Assembly: GCA_943788445.1 (NCBI GenBank)
Contig: CALSQH010000004.1
Span: forward strand, 62,001 to 126,000
From: an uncultured Pseudomonadales bacterium
Lineage (GTDB): Bacteria; Pseudomonadota; Gammaproteobacteria; Pseudomonadales; Porticoccaceae
Direction of reading: 5' to 3'
DNA length: 64,000 bases
Shown: positions 27,058 through 39,200 of the stretch, piece after piece
How positions within the stretch are numbered: the first letter of the stretch is position 1
How the letters are laid out: each line of letters starts with the position of its first letter
Translations under genes and position numbers: made by a program
The notes under the pieces: generated by a model
Seen by the model: the letters and a program-made list of their open reading frames with translations, nothing else
The model's database searches: none
What the model was told of the DNA's origin: nothing

Positions 27058-27162
27058 CTACTGGACTACCGACAGCACAACAATAATAATCAGGCAAAGG
27101 ATGAATGGCACTGAAAGTAAGCTTGCGGCGAAGTAAACCAAATGACGATTTATTTTGATCAT
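27058..27162 (-). CDS. Possible 34-aa single-TM small protein
   Basis: My translation: MIKINRHLVYFAASLLSVPFILCLIIIVVLSVVQ*; one hydrophobic helix. Confidence 0.35.
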   Translation of the reverse strand: MIKINRHLVYFAASLLSVPFILCLIIIVVLSVVQ

Positions 27163-27288
27163 GGAAAAGTATTTTCCCGTTGCTGAAATGATCTTAATAA
27201 GTTAATTCAGCTGCTTAAACGTTGCATTGATTTACATCTATAAAGTGGGTGATAGGATTTTGATGGGCCGTGCCAGATTTACTTGGGC

Positions 27289-27315
27289 AAAAAAAAGGAC
27301 GCCATAACAGCGCCC
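27289..27315 (-). terminator. Rho-independent terminator downstream of the DoxX gene
   Basis: On minus strand: gggcgc-tgttat-ggcgtcc followed by a T-run. Confidence 0.7.
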
Positions 27316-27331
27316 TAGATTGTGTTTCAAA

Positions 27332-27700
27332 TTACTTTTCAAGGCTCCATATACCTGAGCCACGTGCAGCAATAAACAGAAAGACAAAGCAGTAAAGTGC
27401 GGCTAATTCACCGCCGTTAAGTATCGGAAAGATGTCGTTTATTCCGTGTGCCATCCAGTAGGCCGCTGCCATGGTGCCACTACAGATAAAGGCTGCAGGA
27501 CGTGTAAATAATCCGATCATAATTAATAGTCCGCCGACTAATTCAATGGTTCCGGCGGCATACATAAGTGGGTTGAGCGGATAGGCAAACTCAACAGGGA
27601 AGTTTAAAAGCTTTTGCGCGCCGTGCCATAAAAACAAAAAACCGCTGACTATTCTGAGCAATGCATAGGTTTCTTCTTGGTACTTGTCGAGAAAATTCAT
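27332..27700 (-). CDS. DoxX family membrane protein
   Basis: LLRIVSGFLFLWHGAQKLL..AAGTIELVGGLLIMIGLFTRPAAFICSGTMAAAY. Confidence 0.9.
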   Translation of the reverse strand: MNFLDKYQEETYALLRIVSGFLFLWHGAQKLLNFPVEFAYPLNPLMYAAGTIELVGGLLIMIGLFTRPAAFICSGTMAAAYWMAHGINDIFPILNGGELAALYCFVFLFIAARGSGIWSLEK

Positions 27701-27861
27701 TTTGGGACCCCTTATTTATACTTATAAGTTTTGTTTGTTCTAAGTGAGTGTAATTTATTTCTTAGAAAAGGGATAAGTTTTTGCTTGGCTTGAATTGGAC
27801 TGTTGGCTCTAGCCTTTGAATCCCAGCCGACGCTGGGATAGGGGATTTATTGGATTAACTA

Positions 27862-28155
27862 TTAAACAGCTGCGGCTTTCAGTGCCTTGACATAGTCGTC
27901 GCCATGACGGTGCTCAGCGGCAATTTGTAGCATAGTCTGGCCTTCGGGATTGCTGGCATTTAGGTCGTGCCCAGCTTCTTTAAAGAAGGCTAGAAAAGTT
28001 TCAAAATTATCGATATTCATGCCGCGGTAGGCTTTTTCTAAAAGATGGAAATCAGCGCTTACGCCGCTTGGTGCTTGGTAGTCTAAGAAGCTTTTGACTC
28101 GTTCATCGTCAAATACTTCTCCGAGAACTTTTTGTTTATCTTTCTTTAATGACAT
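27862..28155 (-). CDS. PA4642-like conserved protein
   Basis: MSLKKDKQKVLGEVFDDERVKSFLDYQAPSGVSADFHLLEKAYRGM... Confidence 0.75.
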   Translation of the reverse strand: MSLKKDKQKVLGEVFDDERVKSFLDYQAPSGVSADFHLLEKAYRGMNIDNFETFLAFFKEAGHDLNASNPEGQTMLQIAAEHRHGDDYVKALKAAAV

Positions 28156-28182
28156 AACGGATTGATTCCTTTTGCTTTTTTA

Positions 28183-29640
28183 TTACAGCAGCTCGTTGAG
28201 CTTCTGAGCTAAAATTTGATTGACCTGTTGTGGATTGGCCTGACCCTTTGAGGCTTGCATGATCTTACCCATAAAACCGCCGAGTTTTTTCTTGCGCTTG
28301 CTCTCGTCGGTATTGATATAGTCATCGACCATCGCTTGGTTGGCGGCCAATACATCGGCGACCATCTGCTCAAGTGCTCCGCTATCGGATACTTGCTTTA
28401 AACCGCGCGCTTCAATAATTTCGTCGGCACTGCCATCGCCGGCCCAGATACCTTCAAAGACTTGTTTGGCCATTTTGCCTGAGATGCTGTTATCGGCAAT
28501 CCGGATAATTAATCCTGCAAGCTGTTCTGCGCTGACTGGGCTGTTAGATGTGCTCAGGCCTTCGTTGTTTAGGCGCGCAGAGAGTTCGCCCATAGTCCAG
28601 TTGGCCGCCAGTTTGGGGTTGCTGCAAACGCGGCTAACCGCTTCAAAGTAGTTGGCCATGGCTGCGTCGCTGCTCAGTATTCCGGCGTCATAATCTGATA
28701 GGCCGTACTGCTCAACAAAGCGTGTCTGTCGTGCATCGGGCAGTTCGGGTAGATTGCGGCGCAATTCTTCTACCTGTTCGTCACTGACAATAACGGGTAG
28801 TAAGTCGGGGCAGGGGAAATAGCGATAATCGTTGGCTTCTTCTTTGCTGCGCATGGAGCGTGCGACTTTGGTTTCACCGTTATACAGGCGGGTCTCTTGA
28901 GCGATAGTGCCACCATCTTCGATAACGTCGATCTGGCGTGCCACTTCTCGTTTAATCGCTTCTTCCATAAATTTAAACGAGTTGAGGTTTTTGGTTTCGG
29001 TCCTGGTGCCCAAGATTTCACTGCCGCTGGGTTTTACCGAGACATTGACATCAAAGCGCATACTGCCCTGAGACATTTCTCCATCGCAGATACCGATAGA
29101 GGTAACAATGCTGTGAATTTTTTTGGCAAAGGCGATAGCTTCTTCGGCATTGCTCATGTCCGGTTCCGAGACAATTTCAATCAGCGGTGTGCCAGCGCGA
29201 TTGAGGTCGATGCCGGAAAAACTGCTGTTAAAGTTGCCTTCGTGGAGTGATTTGCCAGCGTCTTCTTCAAGGTGGGCGTGATGGATGCGCACATTTTTAG
29301 TGCTGCCATCGGCGAGCTGTATTTCGACATTGCCGCGACCAACGATCGGCTTTTCCAACTGTGTGGTTTGGTAGCCCTTAGGTAAATCTGGATAGAAGTA
29401 GTTTTTGCGTTCGAAGGCAGATACCTGTCCAATCTCTGCGTCAATGGCTAGACCAAACATGATTGCGTAATTGACCGCCTGTTTGTTGAGGACTGGTAGT
29501 GTTCCGGGCATGGCCAGATCAATGGCGCAGGCCTGAGTGTTGGGCTCTGCACCATAGGCGGTACTGGCGCCAGAAAATATTTTCGTTTTGGTGGCTAGCT
29601 GAACGTGAATCTCTAGGCCGATAACTGTATCCCAGCTCAT
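28183..29640 (-). CDS. gatB: Asp-tRNA(Asn)/Glu-tRNA(Gln) amidotransferase subunit B
   Basis: [26 protein letters not shown]...; C-terminal YqeY-like domain. Confidence 0.98.
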   Translation of the reverse strand: MSWDTVIGLEIHVQLATKTKIFSGASTAYGAEPNTQACAIDLAMPGTLPVLNKQAVNYAIMFGLAIDAEIGQVSAFERKNYFYPDLPKGYQTTQLEKPIVGRGNVEIQLADGSTKNVRIHHAHLEEDAGKSLHEGNFNSSFSGIDLNRAGTPLIEIVSEPDMSNAEEAIAFAKKIHSIVTSIGICDGEMSQGSMRFDVNVSVKPSGSEILGTRTETKNLNSFKFMEEAIKREVARQIDVIEDGGTIAQETRLYNGETKVARSMRSKEEANDYRYFPCPDLLPVIVSDEQVEELRRNLPELPDARQTRFVEQYGLSDYDAGILSSDAAMANYFEAVSRVCSNPKLAANWTMGELSARLNNEGLSTSNSPVSAEQLAGLIIRIADNSISGKMAKQVFEGIWAGDGSADEIIEARGLKQVSDSGALEQMVADVLAANQAMVDDYINTDESKRKKKLGGFMGKIMQASKGQANPQQVNQILAQKLNELL

Positions 29641-31091
29641 GCTATACCCTCCGGTGCTAAATCATGCCAGTCGGTAGACTGCTGATACTGATGAGCGGCG
29701 CTTAAAATACGCGCTTCATCAAAGTAGTTGCCGATAATTTGCAGGCCAACCGGTTTGCCTTCAACCATGCCGCAGGGAATCGACATGCCGGGTAGGCCTG
29801 CCAGATTGGTGGCGATGGTGTAAATATCTTCCAGATACATGGCGACGGGATCATCACCTTTGGCACCAAACTTAAACGCTGGTGATGGGCAGGTGGGTCC
29901 CATAATTAGATCAACGTTGTCGAAAGCCTTGACGAAATCCTGCTGAATTAGCTGACGTACCTGCTGTGCTTTGCCGTAATAGGCATCATAGTAACCGGCA
30001 GAAAGGCAGTAGGTGCCGATCAGAATGCGGCGCTGGACTTCTTCGCCGAAGCCTTCGGCACGGCTGCGGCAGTACATATCTTGTAAATCTTTGGGGTCTT
30101 CACAGCGATAGCCATAGCGTGAGCCGTCAAAGCGAGACAGATTGGCCGAGGCTTCGGCTGGTGCGATGACATAATAGGCGGGTACCGATAGCGCCGAGTT
30201 GGGCAGGCTAATTTCAACCAGTTCTGCACCCTGAGCTTCTAAGTTGGCCAATGCTGCGCGAACCGCTTTTTCGGTGCCTGGATGCAGGCCTTCGGAAAAG
30301 TATTCTTTTGGAATGCCAATGCGCAAGCCTTTAACTGAGCTGTTTAGTGTTGCTGTGTAGTCTGGAACTTCGCGTTCAATACAGGTGGAATCTTTATCGT
30401 CGTAGCTTGCCATGCAGTTGAGCAATAGCGCGCAGTCTTCGGCAGTACGGGCCATTGGGCCGCCCTGGTCGAGGCTTGATGCGAAGGCGATCATGCCCCA
30501 GCGTGATACGCGACCATAGGTTGGTTTGATGCCGCTAACGCCGCAGAGTGCGGCGGGCTGACGAATGGAGCCGCCGGTATCTGTGGCTGTGGCGCCTGGT
30601 GCGAGTCGGGCAGCAACTGCAGCGGCGGAGCCACCGGACGATCCGCCGGGCACTGAATCTATTGCCCATGGGTTCTTTACTGGGCCATAAAAGCTGGTTT
30701 CGTTGGAGGAGCCCATGGCGAACTCATCCATATTGGTTTTTCCCAGAACCACGGCACCGGCTTGCTCGAAGTTTTCGACCACGGTGGCATTGTAGGGTGG
30801 GATAAAGTTATCCAACATCTTTGAACCGCAGCTGGTGCGGACGCCGTCAGTGCAGAAGATATCTTTGTGCAGAATGGGCACGCCACAGAGATCTGGTGCA
30901 TCGCCAGCGGCTAAACGTTGGTCGGCAGCGGCAGCGGCCTTTAGCGCCTGCTCTGCGGTAACTGTGATGACTGCGTTATAGGCAGGATTGAGGCTGCTTA
31001 TACGGTCTAAAAAGTGCTGAGTGAGTTCAACACTGGTAAATTTTTTGCTCTGTAGCCCTTTTACAAGCTCGGCGATGGTCAGGTTATGCAT
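29637..31091 (-). CDS. gatA: Asp-tRNA(Asn)/Glu-tRNA(Gln) amidotransferase subunit A
   Basis: Amidase signature [36 protein letters not shown]. Confidence 0.98.
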   Translation of the reverse strand: MHNLTIAELVKGLQSKKFTSVELTQHFLDRISSLNPAYNAVITVTAEQALKAAAAADQRLAAGDAPDLCGVPILHKDIFCTDGVRTSCGSKMLDNFIPPYNATVVENFEQAGAVVLGKTNMDEFAMGSSNETSFYGPVKNPWAIDSVPGGSSGGSAAAVAARLAPGATATDTGGSIRQPAALCGVSGIKPTYGRVSRWGMIAFASSLDQGGPMARTAEDCALLLNCMASYDDKDSTCIEREVPDYTATLNSSVKGLRIGIPKEYFSEGLHPGTEKAVRAALANLEAQGAELVEISLPNSALSVPAYYVIAPAEASANLSRFDGSRYGYRCEDPKDLQDMYCRSRAEGFGEEVQRRILIGTYCLSAGYYDAYYGKAQQVRQLIQQDFVKAFDNVDLIMGPTCPSPAFKFGAKGDDPVAMYLEDIYTIATNLAGLPGMSIPCGMVEGKPVGLQIIGNYFDEARILSAAHQYQQSTDWHDLAPEGIA

Positions 31092-31102
31092 TCTGGGGCC
31101 GC

Positions 31103-31390
31103 TTATTCTATGACTTTGGGCACTAAAAATAGGCCGTCTTCGGTTTTTGGCGCGATCGCCTGAAGAGCTTCACGTCGATTGATTTCGGTAACCTCATCTT
31201 CACGCAATCGCTGGGAGGTTTGCATGGGGTGAGACATGGCTTCGACGCCATCAGTATTGGCTGCCTGCAACTGATCTACAAGTTCGAGTACGCTGCCCAA
31301 TCGCTGCGACACTTCACTTATAGTCTCTTCGTTGATGGCGATACGCGACAGCGTGGCCAGTTTTTCAATTTCTTTGCGTTCGATACTCAT
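31103..31390 (-). CDS. gatC: Asp-tRNA(Asn)/Glu-tRNA(Gln) amidotransferase subunit C
   Basis: [41 protein letters not shown]; internal ATG preferred over the ORF-track start. Confidence 0.95.
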   Translation of the reverse strand: MSIERKEIEKLATLSRIAINEETISEVSQRLGSVLELVDQLQAANTDGVEAMSHPMQTSQRLREDEVTEINRREALQAIAPKTEDGLFLVPKVIE

Positions 31391-31688
31391 TAAATTATCC
31401 GTTAGTTCAGCTCGAGGCATGCCTAATGTGAGGTCGCGTAAGGTACCATAAATGACCCGATCAGGTTAAGGGGGTGCGAGACTTATAACACTGATTTCAC
31501 ATGCTTTTTTAGTACTTTTTCTTTAGATCTCAGCAAGTTGCTAAAAGATCGGTTAGAATGTTTTAAAAATAACACGAAAGACACAGTGAGCGCTTGCTCT
31601 GCTGTCCTGCCGCTGTTAAATTTGCCGATTAAATTTACCGTCGGTTTTGTTGTTAAAACAGGGCTGATTACCAAGGAATACCGATTAG

Positions 31689-32723
31689 ATGTTTAAAAAA
31701 ATACGTGGGTTCTTTTCAAGTGATCTTTCAATCGATCTAGGAACAGCAAATACACTTATATATGTGCGTGAAAAAGGTATTGTTCTCAATGAACCTTCGG
31801 TGGTTGCCATTCGGCATCATTTGGGCCAGAAAATTATTGAAGCGGTGGGTGTTGATGCAAAACGTATGCTCGGTCGTACTCCCGGTAATATCACCGCGAT
31901 TCGTCCGCTAAAAGACGGCGTTATTGCAGATTTTCAGGTCACTGAGAAAATGCTGCAACATTTTATCAAGAAGGTTCACGCTTCCAGCTTTGTTCCTCCA
32001 AGTCCCCGCGTGTTGATCTGTGTCCCCTGTATGGCGACCGAGGTTGAGAAGCGCGCAATCAAAGAGTCGGCATACAGTGCCGGTGCTCGCGAAGTATTTT
32101 TGATTGAAGAACCGATGGCTGCGGCTATGGGTGCTGGCCTGCCCGTTGAAGAGGCGGTGGGTTCTATGGTGGTAGATATAGGTGGTGGTACTACTGAGAT
32201 TGCTATCCTGTCGTTGAACGGTGTGGTCTTCTCAGATTCTGTGCGTATCGGTGGTGACCGTTTTGATGAGTCGATTGTCAATTTCGTACGCCGCAAGTAT
32301 GGCAGCGTCATTGGTGACAGCACAGCTGAGCGCATCAAGATGGAAATCGGTGGTGCCTATCTGTCGAAAGAAGTTCGCGAAATCGATGTTCGAGGCCGTA
32401 ATCTCGCCGAAGGTGTGCCAAAAAGTTTTACGCTCAATAGTGATGAAATTCTCGAGTCACTGCAGGAGCCTCTGGCAGGTATTGTGCAGGCAGTTAAGCG
32501 CGTACTCGAGCAGTCTCCACCTGAATTGGCTTCGGATATTGCCGAGACGGGTATTGTGTTGACCGGCGGTGGTTCGATGTTGCGAGATTTGGACCGACTG
32601 CTGACCGCTGAAACTGGGTTGCCGGTTATTCTCTCTGAAGATCCCCTGACCTGTGTGGCACGAGGTGGCGGCGAAGCCCTCGAGATGATGGACAATGGTA
32701 AGGTTAATTCTTTAACTTTCTAA
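31689..32723 (+). CDS. mreB: Rod shape-determining protein MreB
   Basis: [51 protein letters not shown]. Confidence 0.98.
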   Translation: MFKKIRGFFSSDLSIDLGTANTLIYVREKGIVLNEPSVVAIRHHLGQKIIEAVGVDAKRMLGRTPGNITAIRPLKDGVIADFQVTEKMLQHFIKKVHASSFVPPSPRVLICVPCMATEVEKRAIKESAYSAGAREVFLIEEPMAAAMGAGLPVEEAVGSMVVDIGGGTTEIAILSLNGVVFSDSVRIGGDRFDESIVNFVRRKYGSVIGDSTAERIKMEIGGAYLSKEVREIDVRGRNLAEGVPKSFTLNSDEILESLQEPLAGIVQAVKRVLEQSPPELASDIAETGIVLTGGGSMLRDLDRLLTAETGLPVILSEDPLTCVARGGGEALEMMDNGKVNSLTF

Positions 32724-32754
32724 GGTTGTTAGCTAGCGGGTAGCCGACTTTGTA

Positions 32755-33624
32755 CTGCTCGCAATCGGGAGAGGGTTTATCAGAAACGTTTTCAATCAGA
32801 CATCCTCTCCGGCGAGAAAATTCCTAACCGTCGCATTTGTCGCACTATTGCTTATGATAGTGGATGTCTTTACGCCCTGGCTAAAACCTGTTTACAGCAC
32901 CGTCGATAATTTGGTTCGCCCTCTCTACTGGTTTTCAAATATTCCGTTGCGGGTTCAAGAGTGGAGCACAAGTAGTGTTACCTCCCGTTCTCAATTGGAG
33001 AGCGAAAATCTTCGTCTCAGTAAAGAAAGTCTAATCTATCACGGCCAATTGCAGCGCATGTCTGATTTGGCCGCTGAGAATTTGCGTCTTCGCCGCTTAC
33101 TCAATGCTACTGAACTGCTGATGGACAGCGTTTTGGTCACTGAGGTGATCGGCGTTTCAGCGAACCCCCAACGCCATACACTGAGCATTGATCGCGGCAG
33201 TGACGATGGTGTTTTTGTCGGTCAACCGCTGCTCGATGCGCAGGGATTGATGGGGCAGATAATCACTGTGCACAAGAATCACAGTACCGCTTTGTTGATT
33301 ACTGATAGTAGCCATGCCTTGCCCGTGCAGGTGTTGCGCAACGGTGTGCGTTCAATCGCTGAGGGATCTTCGGATTATAACTTACTCAATTTGAGGTTTG
33401 TTTCGCCGACTGCGGATATCAAAGAGGGCGATAAGCTCATCAGCTCTGGCTTGGGCGGTTTGTACCCGGTGGGTTATCCTGTGGGTACGGTGATCAGTAT
33501 TGAGCAGGAGTCTGGGGATAGTTTTCTCAAAATAAGCGTTGACCCCTCGGCACAAATTGATCGTAGCCGTCATTTACTTTTGCTCTACAATTCAAGAGAT
33601 GGTGATGTGGATAACGCTAAATAA
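32755..33624 (+). CDS. mreC: Rod shape-determining protein MreC; N-terminus uncertain
   Basis: LRLRRLLNATELL, VIGVSANPQRHTLSIDRGSDDGVFVGQPLLDAQGLMGQI. The frame stays open upstream of the ORF-track TTG (32848), reading ..FIRNVFNQTSSPARKFLTVAFVALLLMIVDV. Confidence 0.88.
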   Translation: MLAIGRGFIRNVFNQTSSPARKFLTVAFVALLLMIVDVFTPWLKPVYSTVDNLVRPLYWFSNIPLRVQEWSTSSVTSRSQLESENLRLSKESLIYHGQLQRMSDLAAENLRLRRLLNATELLMDSVLVTEVIGVSANPQRHTLSIDRGSDDGVFVGQPLLDAQGLMGQIITVHKNHSTALLITDSSHALPVQVLRNGVRSIAEGSSDYNLLNLRFVSPTADIKEGDKLISSGLGGLYPVGYPVGTVISIEQESGDSFLKISVDPSAQIDRSRHLLLLYNSRDGDVDNAK

Positions 33625-34100
33625 TGGCACCGGTTAACAACACTGCTGTTATGTTGCTGTCGCTAGTGATCGCTGTGATTTTCTCTGTGATGCCGGTGAG
33701 TGGTGACTGGATTGTCTGGAAACCCAACTTTTTATTGCTCGTTACTTTGGGATGGATTTTTCATCGGCCCACGGAATTTGGAATATTTTTTGCCGCTGGC
33801 GTAGGCCTACTTGCCGATTGTCTATTGCAGACAGCGCTGGGGCACTCAGTTCTGGTGTTTGCGCTCTGCAGTACTCTGGTGGTTGTGGTTAGTCGCTGGG
33901 TTAAGTATCTGTCTGTTATTCAGCGCACGCTCCTGGTCTATTTGATAATTCTGTTTGTTGGCTTTCTCGAGGCGAGCATACTTCTTTTCTATGGACTTCC
34001 GTCGGCTATGGATTATCTATTTATGAAAACATTTTTTTCTGCATTGAGCTGGCCGCTAATAGATAAGCTTATAGCTCGAACCTGTTCTTATGAACGCTAA
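33624..34100 (+). CDS. mreD: Rod shape-determining protein MreD
   Basis: Hydrophobic 158-aa protein, WKPNFLLLVTLGWIFHRPTEFGIFFAAGVGLLADCLLQTALGHSVL; follows mreC. Confidence 0.93.
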   Translation: MAPVNNTAVMLLSLVIAVIFSVMPVSGDWIVWKPNFLLLVTLGWIFHRPTEFGIFFAAGVGLLADCLLQTALGHSVLVFALCSTLVVVVSRWVKYLSVIQRTLLVYLIILFVGFLEASILLFYGLPSAMDYLFMKTFFSALSWPLIDKLIARTCSYER

Positions 34101-34109
34101 GGTCTGGTT

Positions 34110-34724
34110 TTGAATTTGACTGCCCCGCATCTACTATTAGCCTCGGCCTCTCCTCGCCGCAGCGATATTCTCGAGCAGATGGGTGTCAATTTTTCGGTGT
34201 TGGCGGTGGATATTGATGAAAGTCGTCACAGCGATGAATCCCCTGTTGATTATGTCTCGCGTTTGGCGAGGGAAAAAGCTCAGGCGGGCTTTAGACGTCA
34301 AGATGGCCAGTTGCCGAGTTTGGGTGCAGATACTATTGTTGTCTTTAATGGGCAGATTTTTGGCAAGCCTGAAGATCAAGAGGAGGCCGCTACAATGCTG
34401 ATGACACTGTCTGGCAGGGAGCACAGTGTTTTTACTGCGGTGGCTATAGATAATGGCGTGCACACAGAGCTGAGTATTTCAGAGACTCGTGTGCGCTTTC
34501 GCACAATTGCCCAATCTGAGTGTCTGATCTACTGGCAAACCGGTGAGCCTCAGGGCAAGGCCGGTGCCTATGCGATTCAGGGGCGCGGTGGGGTTTTTGT
34601 TGAATACCTCGAAGGCAGTTACAGTGGTGTTGTAGGTTTGCCGCTGGCAGAGACTGAACAGCTGTTAAAAAAGTTCTCTGTGCCGCTTTGGAATGCGCGC
34701 TTGGAAAATAACAGTCCCGTATAA
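34110..34724 (+). CDS. maf: Maf/YhdE nucleotide pyrophosphatase
   Basis: LLLASASPRRSDILEQMGVNFSV, LGADTIVVFNGQIFGKP, TGEPQGKAGAYAIQGRG. Confidence 0.95.
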   Translation: MNLTAPHLLLASASPRRSDILEQMGVNFSVLAVDIDESRHSDESPVDYVSRLAREKAQAGFRRQDGQLPSLGADTIVVFNGQIFGKPEDQEEAATMLMTLSGREHSVFTAVAIDNGVHTELSISETRVRFRTIAQSECLIYWQTGEPQGKAGAYAIQGRGGVFVEYLEGSYSGVVGLPLAETEQLLKKFSVPLWNARLENNSPV

Positions 34725-34767
34725 AAGACTGATTGTTGGAACCTAACACATAGAGTTTGGATATTTA

Positions 34768-36255
34768 ATGAGCCAAGAAATACTAATCAATATTACGCCG
34801 ATGGAAACCCGCGTGGCTCTGGTAGAAAACGGCGTGCCCCAAGAGATCTATGTCGAGCGCAATAATAAGCGCGGTCTGGTTGGCAATATCTACAAAGGTA
34901 AGGTGGCTCGAGTTCTGCCGGGTATGCAGGCGGCATTTATTGATATTGGCGAAGCGCGCACGGCATTTTTACATGTCGATGATTTGCTGCCGCGCAGCAG
35001 TAAAAAAACTGATGCAGAGGGGGCGGATATTTCTCGCCTACTTCACGATGGTCAGCAAATTGTGGTTCAGGTGATCAAAGACCCGGTCGGTTCAAAAGGT
35101 GCTCGGTTATCCGCTGAGCTGTCGATTGCTTCGTACAGTTTGGTTTATATGCCTGCCGCTGAGCATATAGGTATATCCCAACGTATTGAAGATGAAGAAG
35201 AGCGCGAGCGACTCAAGACAACATTGACCGCGGTCGTCGATGAATTGGCGGCAGCGGATAAGTCGGGTAACAAAAGACGCGATGGTTATATCTTGCGCAC
35301 GGTTGCGGAGGGTGCCACAGAGGCTGATTTGCGAAGTGGTGTGCGGTTTCTAACTCGGCTGTGGGAAGATATTCTAGAGCGTAAGGCTTCAGCTGTGGCG
35401 CCGTCTTGTCTTTATGAAGACCTGCCTCTTTATAAGCGTGTACTTCGCGATATGGTGCGCCCCGAGGTTGAGAAGATTCGGGTTGATTCTCGTGAGATGT
35501 TGGAGAAGTTGACGTCCTTTGCGAATAAATTTAATCCGGAAATCGTTAGGCTGTTGGAACATTATCCCGGCGAGCGACCGCTATTTTATCTGTATGGCAT
35601 CGAGGACGAAATCACAAAGGCGCTGCAGCGCAAGGTCGTTCTTAAGTCTGGTGGCTCTCTGGTGTTCGATCAGACCGAGGCGATGTCGACTATCGATGTA
35701 AATACCGGTGCCTTTGTAGGGCGACGCAATCTTGAAGAAACGATTTACAAAACCAATCTTGAAGCGGCAGTGGCGATTGCCCGGCAGATGCGTATTCGTA
35801 ATCTGGGCGGCATTATTATTGTTGATTTTATCGATATGCAAAATGCCGAACATCGTCGTCAAGTACTGCGCGCCTTTGAAAAGGCGGTGGCTCGAGATCC
35901 TGTTAGAACGACAATTTCAGGTGTTACTGAGCTGGGATTAGTGCAGACTACACGCAAGCGCACCAGTCAGAGTTTGGGGCAGATTATGTGTGCCGAATGC
36001 CCTACCTGTCAGGGGCGCGGTTATGTTAAATCGGCGGAGTCGATTAGTTACGAAATACTGCGTGATATCCTGCGTGCGGCACGCGCCTATGAATGCGATA
36101 GTTTGCAGGTGTTGGCATCGCCATCGGTGATAGAGCATCTGTTAGACGAAGACTCTTCGCAGGTGGCAGACTTAGAAAAATTTATTGGTCGGACGATTCA
36201 GTTCAGAGTTGAGAGTCTCTATCCTCTCGAACAGTTTGATATTATTCCGGTTTAA
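34768..36255 (+). CDS. rng: Ribonuclease G
   Basis: EILINITPMETRVALVENGVPQEIYVERNNKRGLVGNIYKGKVARVLPGMQAAFIDIG; CxxC motif CAECPTCQGRG. Confidence 0.97.
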   Translation: MSQEILINITPMETRVALVENGVPQEIYVERNNKRGLVGNIYKGKVARVLPGMQAAFIDIGEARTAFLHVDDLLPRSSKKTDAEGADISRLLHDGQQIVVQVIKDPVGSKGARLSAELSIASYSLVYMPAAEHIGISQRIEDEEERERLKTTLTAVVDELAAADKSGNKRRDGYILRTVAEGATEADLRSGVRFLTRLWEDILERKASAVAPSCLYEDLPLYKRVLRDMVRPEVEKIRVDSREMLEKLTSFANKFNPEIVRLLEHYPGERPLFYLYGIEDEITKALQRKVVLKSGGSLVFDQTEAMSTIDVNTGAFVGRRNLEETIYKTNLEAAVAIARQMRIRNLGGIIIVDFIDMQNAEHRRQVLRAFEKAVARDPVRTTISGVTELGLVQTTRKRTSQSLGQIMCAECPTCQGRGYVKSAESISYEILRDILRAARAYECDSLQVLASPSVIEHLLDEDSSQVADLEKFIGRTIQFRVESLYPLEQFDIIPV

Positions 36256-36261
36256 GCAAAC

Positions 36262-39200
36262 ATGGCTATGGCGAAGATGGGTAAAGCATTCAAGAGAACG
36301 ATGCGCTGGCTATGGTTAACAATGGCTCTGCTGATTATTGGCACGGTGATACTGGTGGTGATAGGCCGTCAGACTATTACTGGCGTTGATTATTTTCGTG
36401 CTGACATCCAACAAATGATCGAAGATCAAATTGGCCTGCGGGTTGAGCTCGGCGAGCTTAACGGCGAGTGGCCGCGACTCACACCGATTCTCGATATTGA
36501 ACGCGCTGAAGTTTTTGCTGAAGACAATTCTCCCGCGGTTGTGATTAGTGGTGGTCGTGCAGATCTCGATCTGTTTGAGAGCATCGCGCGCAGAACACCT
36601 ATCTGGCGAGAGCTTGTGGTCGACAGTTTGAGGCTGACCATGGTCGAAGATGACAGCGGTCACTGGAGACTAAAAGGCTTTGGTAGCAACTCTGATGCCG
36701 ATTTGAGTCTTTTTATTGATCCCCTTATCTACAGCCGGTTGATTAGATTTCAAGATGTGCAGGTTGTGTTGCAGTTTTTCTCGGGAAAATCGATGCTTCT
36801 TAGTGGTCGCAATATGGCGATGGAGAATGCCAATGATTTTCATCGCGCAGAGCTTTCGGTAATCCTTTCTGAACAGGAAGTTTTGGTTGGTGAGGGTAGT
36901 CCGTCAGATTCCCTTGGGCAGGCGCAAAGCCCAGCTTATTTGCTGATAGAAGGCCATGGTGACCTCGCTGATGTGGAGACTTTTTTCGCCGAGGGCTATT
37001 TCCGTTTTGATGACTTCAATCTTTCCGAGCCTCTGGCTGATCTGTCTCGATCGCTATTGCCGAGTCTGTTTGCCAATCTCTCTGATTTTAATGCTAACGC
37101 TAACGGTGAAATCTGGTTCGCGGTTCATCCTGGTGGTTCTGCAGATTTTGAGGGCAATATTGCGATTGGTGAAGTGCCCTTGAATTGGTTGGCAGATGTG
37201 CCGCCTATCACTGACATTAAAACTGACCTTACAGGTTGGTTTACTCCGGGGGCTGATTGGGGGCTGCGTCTGCAAGGCTTCGATTTCAACTGGTCGGATA
37301 CTAGTATCGAGCCGCTCGACTTGGTCTTTACCCAACGCCTGGGGTCACATTGGAAAGACTTCGATGTGTCGGTCAACCACCTTGATTTAACACTGGTTTC
37401 CGAGTTGCTTTCTACAACGCAGGTGGCCGATGAAAAGGTGTTAAATGCAGTGGAAAAACTGCAGCCTAAAGGTTTGATCAATGCCTTGACGCTAGGCCAT
37501 GATCACGTTGGATACTATGCCTCGGCAAATTTAGAAAAGATCACGGTTGATTCGTGGAAGGGCTCACCCAGTGTTAAATCCCTCGACGGTTATTTAGAGT
37601 TGTATGGCGATAGCGGTCTTTTTTCTTTTAATGACTCCGATGGCTTTGAGGTTTATTTTCCCTCTGTCTATAAAGAGTATTTGGGCATTGATCAGGCGCA
37701 GGGGTCGATTAATCTTTCCTGGCAAGCTGAGGATAAGTTACTGACAGTGCGCAGTGATGTTATTCGCACCAAGCTAGACGCGGGTAATGCCAACATCATG
37801 TTTTCTGTCCAGCAGAGTATTCCAGCTAAGGGCATAGCTCCGGATGTGAGTTTACTGATTGGTGCGCGCAATTTAGATGCTCAATACCGCAATAAATATC
37901 TGCCTTACACTATGCCAGAGCAACTTAATAAGTGGCTGAGAGAGGCGATAGTCGATATTAATGTAGAGGAGTTTGGTCTGTTGGTTCGCAATGGGCCGCC
38001 CAAGTTTGATCGATACTCGCAGACCACTCAGCTAATGATTAAGTCCAGTGAAGGTGATATTAATTACGCCCCAGAATGGACAGGTATACGCGATGCGAGC
38101 AGTTTATTGCTGGTCGATGATATATATACCGAAGTGGTATTGGAGTCGGGCACTATTGGCAACGCGGAAATTAGCGATGCGAGAGTGATTTATTCAAAAA
38201 ACAATGCCAATAATAAACCTTTTATCTCTGTCGATGCTCAGGTTTCTGGTGATTTATCTGAGGTGATAAACATTCTTGGGAGCTCCCCTCTCAGGGATAA
38301 AGTTGCTGGTATCAGCGGGTGGAATTACAGTGGCGAAACTCAAAGCCACCTGGATCTGGCTATTCCTATGTCTCGGACGACTAAGGGTGATTCTGTTGAC
38401 AGCAGTGGTCAATACGGCGCTCAATATAACGTCGCGACAACTATAGCGGGCGGTTCGATAAGTATTCCCAATGGACCGGTTAGCATGACTGATATTGAGG
38501 GGCAGTTAAATTTCTCACTACAGGATGGGCTCTATGGAAAGGATATTAGAGGTAATTTCTGGCAGCGGCCGATGGTGGTCGAGCTTTACAAAACCGGCGG
38601 TGAGCAGAAGATTGCTTTTACCGGCGACGTGCTTCCGAAAAGTCTGCATCAGATGGTTGAATTTCCCTGGCAGAAAGTGATTATAGGCGCAGTTCCTATT
38701 GACGGCTTGATCACTATTCCCGCGGTTAAGGATACTGATATAACACTGCAGATAAGTAGTCAGTTGCAGGGTGTTGCCTTAGCGCTTCCGAGACCTTTGG
38801 ATAAATCTGCAGAGCAATCACAGGCGCTGGATTTAACCTTCTATTTCGGTCCGGAGTTTGAGCGTTTGACCGCCACGCTGGATGGCAAGTCCGATACATC
38901 TTCGGCGCTGAGTGCGGATCTGAACTTTGATTTGCGCTTTGATAGTGCGCAGTTCAACGCAGGACAGATCAGTTACGATCGACCTATGATTGAACCCGAA
39001 GAGGGTGTGCTGCAATTATCCGCTTATCTTGCAACTACAGAGTTAGAGCTGTGGCAGCCAATGATCGGCCTCTTTGCCCGTTCTAAAAACGATGAAAAAC
39101 TCGGTTGGCAAACCGTTTTTGACCTGCGTTTTGATCAGTTGGAGTTGGCTACTTTTCAGCTTAAAGATATTGCTGCGACGGCGTCACTATCAGAGCAGGT

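Noticed and set aside
10813-28155. Prophage, integrative element or defence island in the variable stretch
   Set aside because: No integrase, transposase, phage structural, restriction or cas genes were recognised. Only a higBA pair and a lone HTH-MNT gene are suggestive, so I do not claim an island.
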